This document shows, in pieces, positions 36,184 to 43,771 of a DNA stretch of 64,000 nucleotides. This DNA comes from Rhizobium sp. Root1220 (GTDB lineage Bacteria > Pseudomonadota > Alphaproteobacteria > Rhizobiales > Rhizobiaceae): the NCBI RefSeq assembly GCF_001426265.1, contig NZ_LMDG01000033.1, forward strand, positions 186,001-250,000. The letters are read 5' to 3'. A program made the translations under genes and the position numbers. A model generated the notes under the pieces. That model was given only the letters and a program-made list of their open reading frames with translations. It had not been told where the DNA came from and did no database searches. The first letter of the stretch is position 1; every line of letters starts with the position of its first letter.

Positions 36184-36721
36184 CGAAGCGCGTCCCTTTA
36201 TTCCGGTCGGCATTGCCGTTCTAACCGTCTCCGACACGCGCACGCCCGCGGACGACCGTTCCGGCGACACCCTCGTGGCACGGATCGCCGATGCCGGGCA
36301 CAGGCTCGTCGAGCGGGCGATCGTGCCCGACGAAAAGCTGGCCATTGCGGCGCAGGTGCGAGGCTGGACCGAACGGGCCGATATCGACGTGATCATCACC
36401 ACCGGTGGGACCGGCTTTACCGGTCGCGACGTGACACCGGAAGCGCTGGAACCGATATTCGAAAAGAGGATGGACGGATTCTCGGAGGTGTTCCACCGGA
36501 TTTCCTACGACAAGATCGGCACATCGACGATCCAGTCGCGGGCCACCGCAGGCGTTGCCAATGCGACCTTCATCTTTGCGCTGCCGGGCTCGCCCGGTGC
36601 CTGCAAGGATGCCTGGGACGGCATTTTGAAATCGCAGCTCGACTATCGCCATATGCCCTGCAATTTCGTCGAAATCATGCCGCGCCTCGACGAACACCTG
36701 AAGCGAGGCGGGGCGAAATAG
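36170..36721 (+). CDS. moaB: Molybdenum cofactor biosynthesis protein MoaB
   Basis: A 183-residue MoaB/Mog-type protein, which adenylylates molybdopterin ahead of molybdate insertion. It shows VGIAVLTVSDTRTPADDRSGDTL, the nucleotide/molybdopterin-binding TTGGTGFTGRDVTPEAL, and the NATFIFALPGSPGACKDAWDGIL motif near the end. The start at 36170 overlaps the ispE reading frame and has GGAGGG a few bases before; the adjacent ATG at 36167 is too close to the ribosome site. It is the last gene of the TPR-ispE-moaB run. Pairing with ispE is by position, not pathway. Confidence 0.92.
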   Translation: MAGLDEARPFIPVGIAVLTVSDTRTPADDRSGDTLVARIADAGHRLVERAIVPDEKLAIAAQVRGWTERADIDVIITTGGTGFTGRDVTPEALEPIFEKRMDGFSEVFHRISYDKIGTSTIQSRATAGVANATFIFALPGSPGACKDAWDGILKSQLDYRHMPCNFVEIMPRLDEHLKRGGAK

Positions 36722-36740
36722 TCTCCGCCCTGCAGTGGTC

Positions 36741-37259
36741 CTAGCGGGCGGCGCGCGCGACCCAGGAGGGAATGAGCTCGCTGGAAAGCTTGCGCAGCTT
36801 CTGCCCCTTGACGAATTCGGCGAGGCGCATTCCACTTCTGGCGGCCGCAACCGCCTGACTCTTCGGCAGGAGAAGTCCGAGTTCCAGCGGCGGCGACGGG
36901 CGGCCGAAACGCCGTAAAAACGGTCTGCGGTATGCGCGCGAAGCCGTGAAACGGGCCGGCACCTTGTTCAGGGAAACATATTCGGCAATCTCGTCGATCC
37001 AGCCGGACTGCGGCCGCGCACCGGGCTCCACGAACAGCAGCCACTCCCCCCGCGCCGACCGCAATATCTCTCCGATGTCCCATTGCGAATGGAACCGGCA
37101 ACCGGCCGCGTCGGCCACGCTTGACGTACCATCGCGCGAGCCGTGGTCAAGCACCACCACGTCGCTGACAAGCCCTTCCACCGCGCCTGCAACCAACACC
37201 GATAACGTCTGTGCCAGTTCCGGTTCCTGATCCTGGCATTCGAGTACGACAGTCAACAT
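36741..37259 (-). CDS. Short GT2-type glycosyltransferase-like protein
   Basis: A 172-residue protein starting MLTVVLECQDQEPELAQTLSVLVAGAVEGLVSDVVVLDHGSRDGTSS, which matches the N-terminal half of family 2 glycosyltransferases (the DHGSRDGTSSVADAAG nucleotide-binding loop). The usual DXD motif appears only weakly (LLFVEPGARP), and the chain is about half of a normal GT2. The C-terminus is rich in Arg and Leu. It may be a truncated or non-catalytic GT. It converges on moaB 19 bases away and is divergent from the radical SAM gene. A longer open frame upstream (to 37958) overlaps that gene and is not used. Confidence 0.7.
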   Translation of the reverse strand: MLTVVLECQDQEPELAQTLSVLVAGAVEGLVSDVVVLDHGSRDGTSSVADAAGCRFHSQWDIGEILRSARGEWLLFVEPGARPQSGWIDEIAEYVSLNKVPARFTASRAYRRPFLRRFGRPSPPLELGLLLPKSQAVAAARSGMRLAEFVKGQKLRKLSSELIPSWVARAAR

Positions 37260-37397
37260 TGCCCATTCATAGAGCAGCGCACAAATTATTGCCAGCACCA
37301 CTTTGCGGATTTTGTTCTTGCATTGTTCTTGTTTTGCCGATAGGAATTTAATCACCAGAACGGATGGAAGCAAAAGCTTTCGTCGGCGGAGAATCCG

Positions 37398-38555
37398 ATG
37401 AACGAACAGTCCCTTGCAGGGCAGGCCGCATTTGCGCCTGCCAATACGGCAGATATTGCCGACGCGATGATGGTTTCCTCCGGTCTGCGGATCGAGATCG
37501 ACCGTCGCCGCGGCCGGGCCGCCGGCCTTAACCCAGGCGGACGCTTCGAACCTCTTCGTCGCGAGATCGTCGATGACGGCTGGCAGACGCTCGAGGAACT
37601 GCCGCCGTTCAAGACCGAGGTACAGATCGAGAAGCCAAGGACGGTGATCACGCGCAACGAGTCGCCGGATATTCCGTTCGACCGTTCGATCAATCCATAT
37701 CGCGGGTGCGAGCATGGCTGCATTTACTGCTTTGCGCGGCCCTCGCACGCTTACATGGGTCTCTCCGCCGGGCTCGACTTCGAGGCGAAGCTCTTCGCCA
37801 AGCCGGACGCCGCCAGGCTTCTCGAGCGCGAACTGGCAAAGCCCGGATACAAGCCGCGTGTCATCGCGATCGGAACCAACACGGATCCCTATCAGCCTAT
37901 CGAGAGGGAATGGCGCGTCATGCGGCAGATTCTCGAAGTCCTGAACAAGGCGAACCACCCCGTTTCGATCGTGACCAAATCGGCGCTTATCCTCAGGGAT
38001 GTCGATATCCTGAGAGAGATGGCCGAAAAGAACCTCGTGCGTGTGTCACTCTCGGTGACCACGCTTGACCGCAAGCTGGCACGCACGATGGAGCCCCGTG
38101 CCTCGACCCCGTCGCGACGCCTCGAGGCAATCCGGGGCTTGGCCGAAGCCGGTATACAGACCTCGGTGATGGCCGCGCCGATGATCCCGGCACTGAACGA
38201 TCACGAACTGGAGCGAATTCTGGATGCGGCGCATGCTGCTGGCGCACAGGAGGCCGGCTATGTCATCTTGCGCCTGCCGCTTGAGGTTTCACCGCTGTTT
38301 CGCGATTGGCTGCTGCAGAATTATCCGGATCGCTATCGTCACGTAATGTCTCTGGTGCGCTCCATGCGGGGCGGCAAGGACTACGACGCCGAATTCGGCA
38401 AGAGGATGAAGGGCGCGGGCCCTTATGCCTGGCAGATCGCGCGCCGTTTCGAAATGGCGACCAAGCGGCTCGGGATGACGAGACGCAGCATGCCCCTGCG
38501 TGACGATCTCTTCGTTCCGCCGGATGGCAGCGGAGTGCAGTTGTCGCTGCTCTGA
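37398..38555 (+). CDS. PA0069-family radical SAM protein
   Basis: A 385-residue radical SAM protein of the PA0069/Rv2578c (SplB-like) family. The cluster motif is YRGCEHGCIYCFARPS (CxxxCxxC, about residue 110). It contains IAIGTNTDPYQPIER, SIVTKSALILRDVDIL and SVTTLDRKLARTMEPRA, all seen in this family. The function is unknown; relatives include spore photoproduct lyases, but this family is distinct. GGAG precedes the start. It lies 111 bases before rnhB on the same strand. Confidence 0.88.
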   Translation: MNEQSLAGQAAFAPANTADIADAMMVSSGLRIEIDRRRGRAAGLNPGGRFEPLRREIVDDGWQTLEELPPFKTEVQIEKPRTVITRNESPDIPFDRSINPYRGCEHGCIYCFARPSHAYMGLSAGLDFEAKLFAKPDAARLLERELAKPGYKPRVIAIGTNTDPYQPIEREWRVMRQILEVLNKANHPVSIVTKSALILRDVDILREMAEKNLVRVSLSVTTLDRKLARTMEPRASTPSRRLEAIRGLAEAGIQTSVMAAPMIPALNDHELERILDAAHAAGAQEAGYVILRLPLEVSPLFRDWLLQNYPDRYRHVMSLVRSMRGGKDYDAEFGKRMKGAGPYAWQIARRFEMATKRLGMTRRSMPLRDDLFVPPDGSGVQLSLL

Positions 38556-38666
38556 TGTTTCAGCCTACGCGGATGGCTGCCCTGCCCGTCCGCGCTCAAG
38601 TCCCCGGCCCGCCGCCCTGATCCGGGGACTTGCAGGAAATCGGGTTGGCGTGCGAGGTTCAGCCGC

Positions 38667-39338
38667 ATGAAACGTCGCACGCCACCCGATTCTCCTATGC
38701 TTTTTGAAGACCTGCCCCTGGTGCCGGATTTCCGGCTGGAACTGAAGGCGCGCAAGGCCGGCCATTGGCCGGTTGCCGGTGCCGATGAAGCCGGGCGGGG
38801 GCCGTTGGCAGGGCCGGTGGTTGCCGCTGCCGTCATTCTCGATCCCAGACGCATTCCCGACGGGCTGAACGATTCGAAGCAGCTGTCGGCCCAGAGGCGC
38901 GAAGAGCTATTCGTGCAGATCCTGGCGACGGCCACCGTCTCCATTGCATCGTCGTGTTCCAGGCGCATCGACGACACCGATATTCGCAAGGCCAGTCTCG
39001 ACGCCATGCGACGAGCCATCCGCGGATTGGCGATCCCTGCAAGCTTTGTGCTGACCGACGGTCTGGATGTGCCGCCTGGGCTCGAATGCCCCGGGCAGGC
39101 TGTCGTCAAAGGCGATGCGCGCTCAGTCTCGATCGCAGCCGCATCGATCGTCGCCAAGGTCACGCGCGACCGGATGATGGTGCGCGCCGGCCACACCTTC
39201 CCGCTCTACGGCTTCGGCGCCCACGTGGGCTACGGAACCGCGCAGCATCGCGCCGGTATCGAAGAGCACGGCCCTTGTTCGCTGCACCGGATGACCTTTC
39301 GCCCGTTGAAGCGCGTGACGATTGTCGGAAGCGAGTAG
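38667..39338 (+). CDS. rnhB: Ribonuclease HII
   Basis: Cleaves the RNA strand of RNA-DNA hybrids and removes single ribonucleotides from DNA. The 223-residue protein has the DEAGRGPLAGPVVAAAVIL active-site Asp-Glu motif, then DDTDIRKASLDAMRRA, AVVKGDARSVSIAAASIVAKVTRDR and the final GYGTAQHRAGIEEHGPCSLHRMTF. All four acidic residues of RNase HII appear to be present. Its N-terminus MKRRTPPDSPMLFEDLPL fits rhizobial orthologues. It is followed by a strong bidirectional terminator shared with the ATP synthase operon. Confidence 0.96.
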   Translation: MKRRTPPDSPMLFEDLPLVPDFRLELKARKAGHWPVAGADEAGRGPLAGPVVAAAVILDPRRIPDGLNDSKQLSAQRREELFVQILATATVSIASSCSRRIDDTDIRKASLDAMRRAIRGLAIPASFVLTDGLDVPPGLECPGQAVVKGDARSVSIAAASIVAKVTRDRMMVRAGHTFPLYGFGAHVGYGTAQHRAGIEEHGPCSLHRMTFRPLKRVTIVGSE

Positions 39339-39412
39339 CCGGAGCCGGCGGCAGTCGATGCAGCCACCGTGCGGCCGGCAGCTGCCTCCTCCCAGGGTAC
39401 CCGCAAAAACAG

Positions 39413-39437
39413 GAAAACCCCGCAATGCGGGGTTTTC
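39413..39437. terminator. Bidirectional terminator, rnhB and atpF
   Basis: GAAAACCCCGC, AAT loop, GCGGGGTTTTC is a perfect 11 bp stem with A and T tracts on either side, so it can terminate both strands. It lies 75 bases after rnhB and 19 bases before the atpF stop. Confidence 0.85.
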
Positions 39438-39455
39438 AGAAGCATGTTGCGCGAC

Positions 39456-39947
39456 TTAATTGAGGCGGCTTTTCACCTGGCCGACGGCGTTGCTGAAGAG
39501 TTCGGATTGAACCTTGGTATCGGCCGTCTTCTGCAGAACAGTTGCGGCGGCAGCGATCGCCAGATCGACGGCAGCGGAACGAACCGCCTTCATCGCATCC
39601 GCTTCAGCCTGCTTGATCTTCTGCTCTGAAACCGCGGTGCGGTTTACGAGGAATTCCTCGGTCTTCTTCCTGGCCTCATCGGTCAGCATCCGGGCTTCGC
39701 GTTCCGCAGCGGCAACGATGTTCGCTGCGTCGGCTTCGGCTTCCTTGCGCTTGCGCTGATACTCGGCGAGCAAGTGCTGGGCTTCCTCGCGCAGGCGCTT
39801 TGCCTCTGCCAGTTCGTTGCGGATCTGGTCGGCGCGGTGGTCAAGCGACTTGGCCATCATCCCCGGCACCTTGAGATAGACGACCAGTGCCAGGAACAGG
39901 ACGAGACCGACAAACGCGAAGAATGTTGCGTCCAAAGCAAATTCCAT
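39456..39947 (-). CDS. atpF: ATP synthase F0 subunit b
   Basis: Peripheral-stalk b subunit of F1F0 ATP synthase. The 163-residue protein has one N-terminal membrane helix (LDATFFAFVGLVLFLALVVYLKVPG) and a long charged coiled coil that pairs with b'. The gene is last in the F0 operon atpI-atpB-atpE-atpF'-atpF and is 3 bases after atpF'. The stop is followed by the bidirectional terminator at 39413-39437. Confidence 0.95.
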   Translation of the reverse strand: MEFALDATFFAFVGLVLFLALVVYLKVPGMMAKSLDHRADQIRNELAEAKRLREEAQHLLAEYQRKRKEAEADAANIVAAAEREARMLTDEARKKTEEFLVNRTAVSEQKIKQAEADAMKAVRSAAVDLAIAAAATVLQKTADTKVQSELFSNAVGQVKSRLN

Positions 39948-39950
39948 CGA

Positions 39951-40592
39951 TCAAGCCTCCTTCTGGGCGGCTGCAACAGCGGCCGCGACATCGGTCCTGG
40001 CAGCAGTGCCGCCGATCAGTTGTTCGACGACGGCCGTTGCCGTTTCCTCGGCGATCGTGCCGACATCCGAAAATGCCTTCGCCTTGATCTCGGCGATACG
40101 GCCTTCAGCCGCCTTGAGCTTTTCGGCAAGGCTTGCCTCGACCGCCCGGCGGTCGGCTTCGGCCTTCAGCTTGGCTGCGTCGCGCGCGGCGGAGCCGATC
40201 GAATTGGCCTTGGCACGGGCCTCCGCAAGTTCCGCTTCGTAAGCGGCAACGTCGGCGTCGGCTTCCGCCTTCAGGCGGCTTGCCTCATCGAGGTCCTGCT
40301 CGATGCGCTTGTGACGCTGCTCGAGAATACCGCCGATGCGCGGCGCGATGACCTTTTGCATGAGCACGTAAAAGACGGCGAACGAAATCGCCAGCCACAG
40401 GAGCTGCGATGCGAAGGTCGTCGTATCGAAAGGCGGAAAGACACCACCGCCATGGTGTTCGGCTGGCACGCCGGTCTCGGTATGGACCTCGCCTGCGGCC
40501 GGGGCAGCATGCGCGTCTGTACCGGTCGCTGCACCAGTTTCTGCGGTTCCCGCCGGGGCTTCTTCAGCGTAAGCCGGGGTCACAAAAAACAT
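39951..40592 (-). CDS. atpF2: ATP synthase F0 subunit b'
   Basis: Second, divergent peripheral-stalk subunit (b') typical of photosynthetic bacteria and alphaproteobacteria. The 213-residue protein has an N-terminal Ala/Glu/Thr-rich extension starting MFFVTPAYAEEAPAG, a membrane segment (TFASQLLWLAISFAVFYVLMQ) and a long coiled coil. The ATG at 40592 has GGAGG 5 bases upstream; a GTG two codons earlier is possible. It is 79 bases after atpE and 3 bases before atpF. Confidence 0.93.
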   Translation of the reverse strand: MFFVTPAYAEEAPAGTAETGAATGTDAHAAPAAGEVHTETGVPAEHHGGGVFPPFDTTTFASQLLWLAISFAVFYVLMQKVIAPRIGGILEQRHKRIEQDLDEASRLKAEADADVAAYEAELAEARAKANSIGSAARDAAKLKAEADRRAVEASLAEKLKAAEGRIAEIKAKAFSDVGTIAEETATAVVEQLIGGTAARTDVAAAVAAAQKEA

Positions 40593-40670
40593 GCTCACCT
40601 CCAGGTGTACTGCAAATACAAAGGATCACGGCTTGCTGTTCGCAGGCCGTGATCCTTCAGTGCGCCGAAA

Positions 40671-40898
40671 TTAAACGGCGAACAGCAGAAGGAGAGCGAC
40701 GAGCAGCGAGAAGATGCCCAGAGCTTCCGTAACGGCGAAGCCGAATACCAGACGGCCGAACTGGCTGTCAGCGGCAGACGGGTTGCGCAGAGCGCCCGAG
40801 AGATAGCTGCCGAAGATATTGCCGAGGCCAAGAGCCGTACCGGCCATACCGAAGCAAGCGAGGCCTGCACCGATGAACTTTGCTGCTTCCGCGTCCAT
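40671..40898 (-). CDS. atpE: ATP synthase F0 subunit c
   Basis: Proteolipid of the rotary c-ring. The 75-residue hairpin has two membrane helices, the first with GAGLACFGMAGTALGLGNIFGS and the second with GFAVTEALGIFSLLVALLLLF. The Glu of TEALG is the proton-carrying carboxylate. The polar loop is SGALRNPSAADSQFGR. The start MDAEAAKFIGAGL at 40898 is preceded by a clear ribosome site; an upstream frame to 40958 is not used. It sits between atpB and atpF' in the F0 operon. Confidence 0.97.
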   Translation of the reverse strand: MDAEAAKFIGAGLACFGMAGTALGLGNIFGSYLSGALRNPSAADSQFGRLVFGFAVTEALGIFSLLVALLLLFAV

Positions 40899-40970
40899 GT
40901 TGAACTCCTTTGAAATGGTTGTGTTGCGGCGATTTGACTGACGCCGGAACGGCGTCAATGTCGGTATCCC

Positions 40971-41723
40971 TTAGTGGCCACCCGGATGGATCGCGTCGTT
41001 GAGGTACATGCAAGTCAGCACCGCAAAAACGTAAGCCTGGAGGAAGGCGACAAGGAACTCGAGACCGGTCAGGGCGACCGTCATGATGAGAGGAAGAATG
41101 GCACCGCCAATTCCCACCGCGCCGAGTGCTCCAAGCGAGGCAACGAAGCCCGCGAACACTTTCAGCGTGATGTGGCCGGCGAGCATGTTCGCGAAAAGAC
41201 GAACAGAGAGTGAAATCGGCCGGGACAGGAAGGAGATGATTTCGATTGAAACCACAAGCGGCAAGAGCAATCCGGGCACCCCTTGCGGAATGAACACGTT
41301 CAGAAAGCGGAAGCCATGCTTGTAGAAGCCGTAGACCAGAACAGTTCCGATGACGAGCAGCGCCAAGGCGAAAGTCACGATGATCTGGCTGGTAACGGTG
41401 AAGAAGTACGGGAACATGCCAAGCAGATTTGCCGTCAGCACGAACATAAAGAGCGAGAACACCAACGGGAAGAACTTCATCCCCTTGGTTCCGGCGCCTT
41501 CCTTCAGCATCCCGGCGATGAACTCATAGGACATCTCGGCAACGGACTGCGAGCGGCCCGGCACGATCGCGCGGTTCGATGTCGAGAAATAAAGAAAGCC
41601 TGCGGCAACGGCTGCCGAAGCGACCATGAAAAGCGATGCATTCGTAAACGAGAAATCAATCCCGCCGATTTCGATCGGCACAATCTTCTGGATCAGGAAC
41701 TGATGGGTCGGATCGTTAGACAC
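40971..41723 (-). CDS. atpB: ATP synthase F0 subunit a
   Basis: Membrane subunit forming the proton half-channels against the c-ring. The 250-residue protein has five or more helices. LSVRLFANMLAGHITLKVFAGF contains the essential Arg of subunit a (Arg210 in E. coli). It starts MSNDPTHQFLIQKIVPIEIGGIDFSFTNAS and ends LTCMYLNDAIHPGGH. It follows atpI by 73 bases and precedes atpE by 72. Confidence 0.96.
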   Translation of the reverse strand: MSNDPTHQFLIQKIVPIEIGGIDFSFTNASLFMVASAAVAAGFLYFSTSNRAIVPGRSQSVAEMSYEFIAGMLKEGAGTKGMKFFPLVFSLFMFVLTANLLGMFPYFFTVTSQIIVTFALALLVIGTVLVYGFYKHGFRFLNVFIPQGVPGLLLPLVVSIEIISFLSRPISLSVRLFANMLAGHITLKVFAGFVASLGALGAVGIGGAILPLIMTVALTGLEFLVAFLQAYVFAVLTCMYLNDAIHPGGH

Positions 41724-41796
41724 CGCTTGTTCTCTCTATCTTTGGCCCGCATGACACGGGATTATTGCACTGGATCGAACGCCGGAGCGCCCTGTC

Positions 41797-42147
41797 CTAT
41801 TTCTTGTCGTCGTTGCGATCGGCCGGGCTGGGTTTCGCCACCCTTCCAGCCGCCCGCATAACGTTCAACACGCCAGCACAGAATCCAAGAAGAAGAAGAA
41901 CAATCAACCCCCAAGGCACCGTACTTTTGATGACAAAACGGTCCAGCAGAAAGCCAAGGACAGCGCCGACGACGATTGCGGAAATGAACTCGCTCGAAAG
42001 CTTCATCGCCTGGGCATAGCCTTTGCGGCTCACCTCGGCGCGGGCTTCGTCGGCCTCGTCCTTCCCCGCCTCGATACGCTTGGTCGCGAGTTTCGCTTCC
42101 AGTTGCGCTCGGCGCTTCTCTAGACTTTCCTCACGGTCATCAGCCAT
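41797..42147 (-). CDS. atpI: ATP synthase assembly protein AtpI
   Basis: Small membrane protein that assists c-ring or F0 assembly and may affect Mg2+ uptake. The 116-residue protein has a charged N-terminal helix (MADDREESLEKRRAQLEAKL) and two membrane segments (ISAIVVGAVLGFLLDRFV and PWGLIVLLLLGFCAGVLNVMRAA). The ATG at 42147 has GGAGGGGG upstream; a longer frame to 42279 is not used. It is the first gene of the F0 operon. Confidence 0.92.
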   Translation of the reverse strand: MADDREESLEKRRAQLEAKLATKRIEAGKDEADEARAEVSRKGYAQAMKLSSEFISAIVVGAVLGFLLDRFVIKSTVPWGLIVLLLLGFCAGVLNVMRAAGRVAKPSPADRNDDKK

Positions 42148-42427
42148 TGTGTTCCCCCTCCGCCTGCCGTTGCCCGCGATCCCGTACCCCGGTTTACCAG
42201 ACAACGACCCAAGGTTTGAGAACCTTCCGGCCCGTTTTGAAGTCGCGCGCAACATAGTTTTAGCAAAAAGCATAGTCAAGGCGTAGACGTTTTCTGTCCA
42301 ACCATAAAATAAACCATGAAAAACATACAGTTAGGTCGATTTCCGCAGGCTCTTCCAAATTAGAGCCAAAGAATCCGCTTTGGGGGGCGTCGATCCGGCG
42401 GGAAATCGATGCCGGATCGGCCTTTTG

Positions 42428-43606
42428 TCAGCTCCAGCCGCCACCATAGGTGCGGTAAAAGACGTGCAGACCGATGCGCCCGACCTTTTCCATCGTCCTT
42501 GCCCAGCCTGGACGCACGTAAACGGCATGATAGTGAGTCGCCGATCCCACTTGCGGCAGCCAGATCTTCCCGGCGGTGACCGCCATCGCCACTTCGCGAG
42601 CGATTCTCCAGTGATATTGAGAGTTCACACGGTCCTTGATGTTGTCACAGGCAAAGGAGAACTGGCAGCGATTGCGCCAATCCTCGTTCTGATAGACCAC
42701 GCCGCAGATCATTTTCGGATAGGCGGGGTTGCGCACGCGATTGAGGATCACCTGGGCGACGGCAGCCTGGCCCTTGACCGTTTCGCCGCGCGCCTCGAAG
42801 TAGATGCCGGACGCCAGGCATTGCTGTTCGGCAGCGGAAAAGGCTGATGGAGACAGCACGCTTGCCGCCCACGCGTGGTCGCGCGGGCCGATCTGCGGGA
42901 CAAACCGGCCGTCATCTGCCTTGTCGGTGAGAATCGAATCGAACGGCGATTGGCGTGAATAGTCCGGTGCCGGCGGTGCATAGGCGGTGGCGAGAATATC
43001 GGCCTTGTCGCTCGTGACCAGATCGGCCAGCATCGGCGATACGCCGGCGGCCGGCTTCGGCGGCAGTTTCTTGTAGAAGTTCGTCGCGATCTGGATTTCC
43101 TTGCCCCTGATCTGCGGCCTGACGAAAGCGGTCTTCTCCTTGAGGTCAAAGGTCGGCTGGAAGAGCAGCTGGGTGCGCTGGAGAATCGAGCCCGCGGAGA
43201 AATCCTTCGGTGGCTGCATCTGCTCGACGGCAACCACCCTGCCCTTCTTGCTCTGGCGATTGACCCGATCTTCGTCGGGCGTCGTTTCGTGCCCCTTTCC
43301 CTCCGCGGTGAAGGCTATCTTGCGGCCGTCGGGAAGCACCATGCCGGCACCGGCGGCGATCGTGCCGGTGACCATCGGATCAGAAAAGGCGAGTTCGGCC
43401 TGGTGGATAGACCCCGCCGGTGAGTCGGTAAGGACCATGCGCCAGTTTTCCCGCCCCTGGTCGAGGCCGGCAAGGAGAGCGGCGAGATCGCCATGCGATG
43501 CCACGGTGGGAGACATCAGCAACCCGCAGACGCCGAAGAGAGCGGGTAAGCTCCAATTTTGAAGCAGGAGACACAGTTTGCCACTGGAACGGTTATATCG
43601 ACGCAA
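42428..43606 (-). CDS. SleB-like cell wall hydrolase
   Basis: A 392-residue protein with an N-terminal membrane or signal segment (LLLQNWSLPALFGVCGLLMSP) and a C-terminal Hydrolase_2 (SleB-like) domain: CLASGIYFEARGETVKGQAAVAQVILNRV, YPKMICGVVYQNE, CQFSFACD, then THYHAVYVRPGWA. The Glu of EARGE is the catalytic residue of this lytic transglycosylase fold. The middle 220 residues are of unknown function. In rhizobia these proteins act in peptidoglycan turnover, not spore germination. It is monocistronic and lies upstream of the ATP synthase operon. Confidence 0.88.
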   Translation of the reverse strand: MRRYNRSSGKLCLLLQNWSLPALFGVCGLLMSPTVASHGDLAALLAGLDQGRENWRMVLTDSPAGSIHQAELAFSDPMVTGTIAAGAGMVLPDGRKIAFTAEGKGHETTPDEDRVNRQSKKGRVVAVEQMQPPKDFSAGSILQRTQLLFQPTFDLKEKTAFVRPQIRGKEIQIATNFYKKLPPKPAAGVSPMLADLVTSDKADILATAYAPPAPDYSRQSPFDSILTDKADDGRFVPQIGPRDHAWAASVLSPSAFSAAEQQCLASGIYFEARGETVKGQAAVAQVILNRVRNPAYPKMICGVVYQNEDWRNRCQFSFACDNIKDRVNSQYHWRIAREVAMAVTAGKIWLPQVGSATHYHAVYVRPGWARTMEKVGRIGLHVFYRTYGGGWS

Positions 43607-43728
43607 CGCCAGACTCCGGCATGGAACGCATGAACATGCCGTTGAAAATGTCTTATTAACCTTGATGCTTGGTTAATGTGCGGTGCCTAATTCATCCACC
43701 GGCCCTTCGCGGACCGCCAAACGAAAAA

Positions 43729-43748
43729 GCCCGGCACAACGGCCGGGC
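43729..43748 (-). terminator. Rho-independent terminator after kup
   Basis: A GC-rich hairpin with GCCCGGC and GCCGGGC arms. On the minus strand it is followed by TTTTTCG, which fits the end of the kup transcript 24 bases upstream. Confidence 0.8.
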
Positions 43749-43771
43749 CTCTTCACCATTTTTTGCAGCCG

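Noticed and set aside
36741..37958. Extending the glycosyltransferase gene to a 405-codon frame
   Set aside because: The upstream part overlaps the start of the radical SAM gene in antisense and has no GT features. The ATG at 37259 begins a typical GT2 N-terminus.
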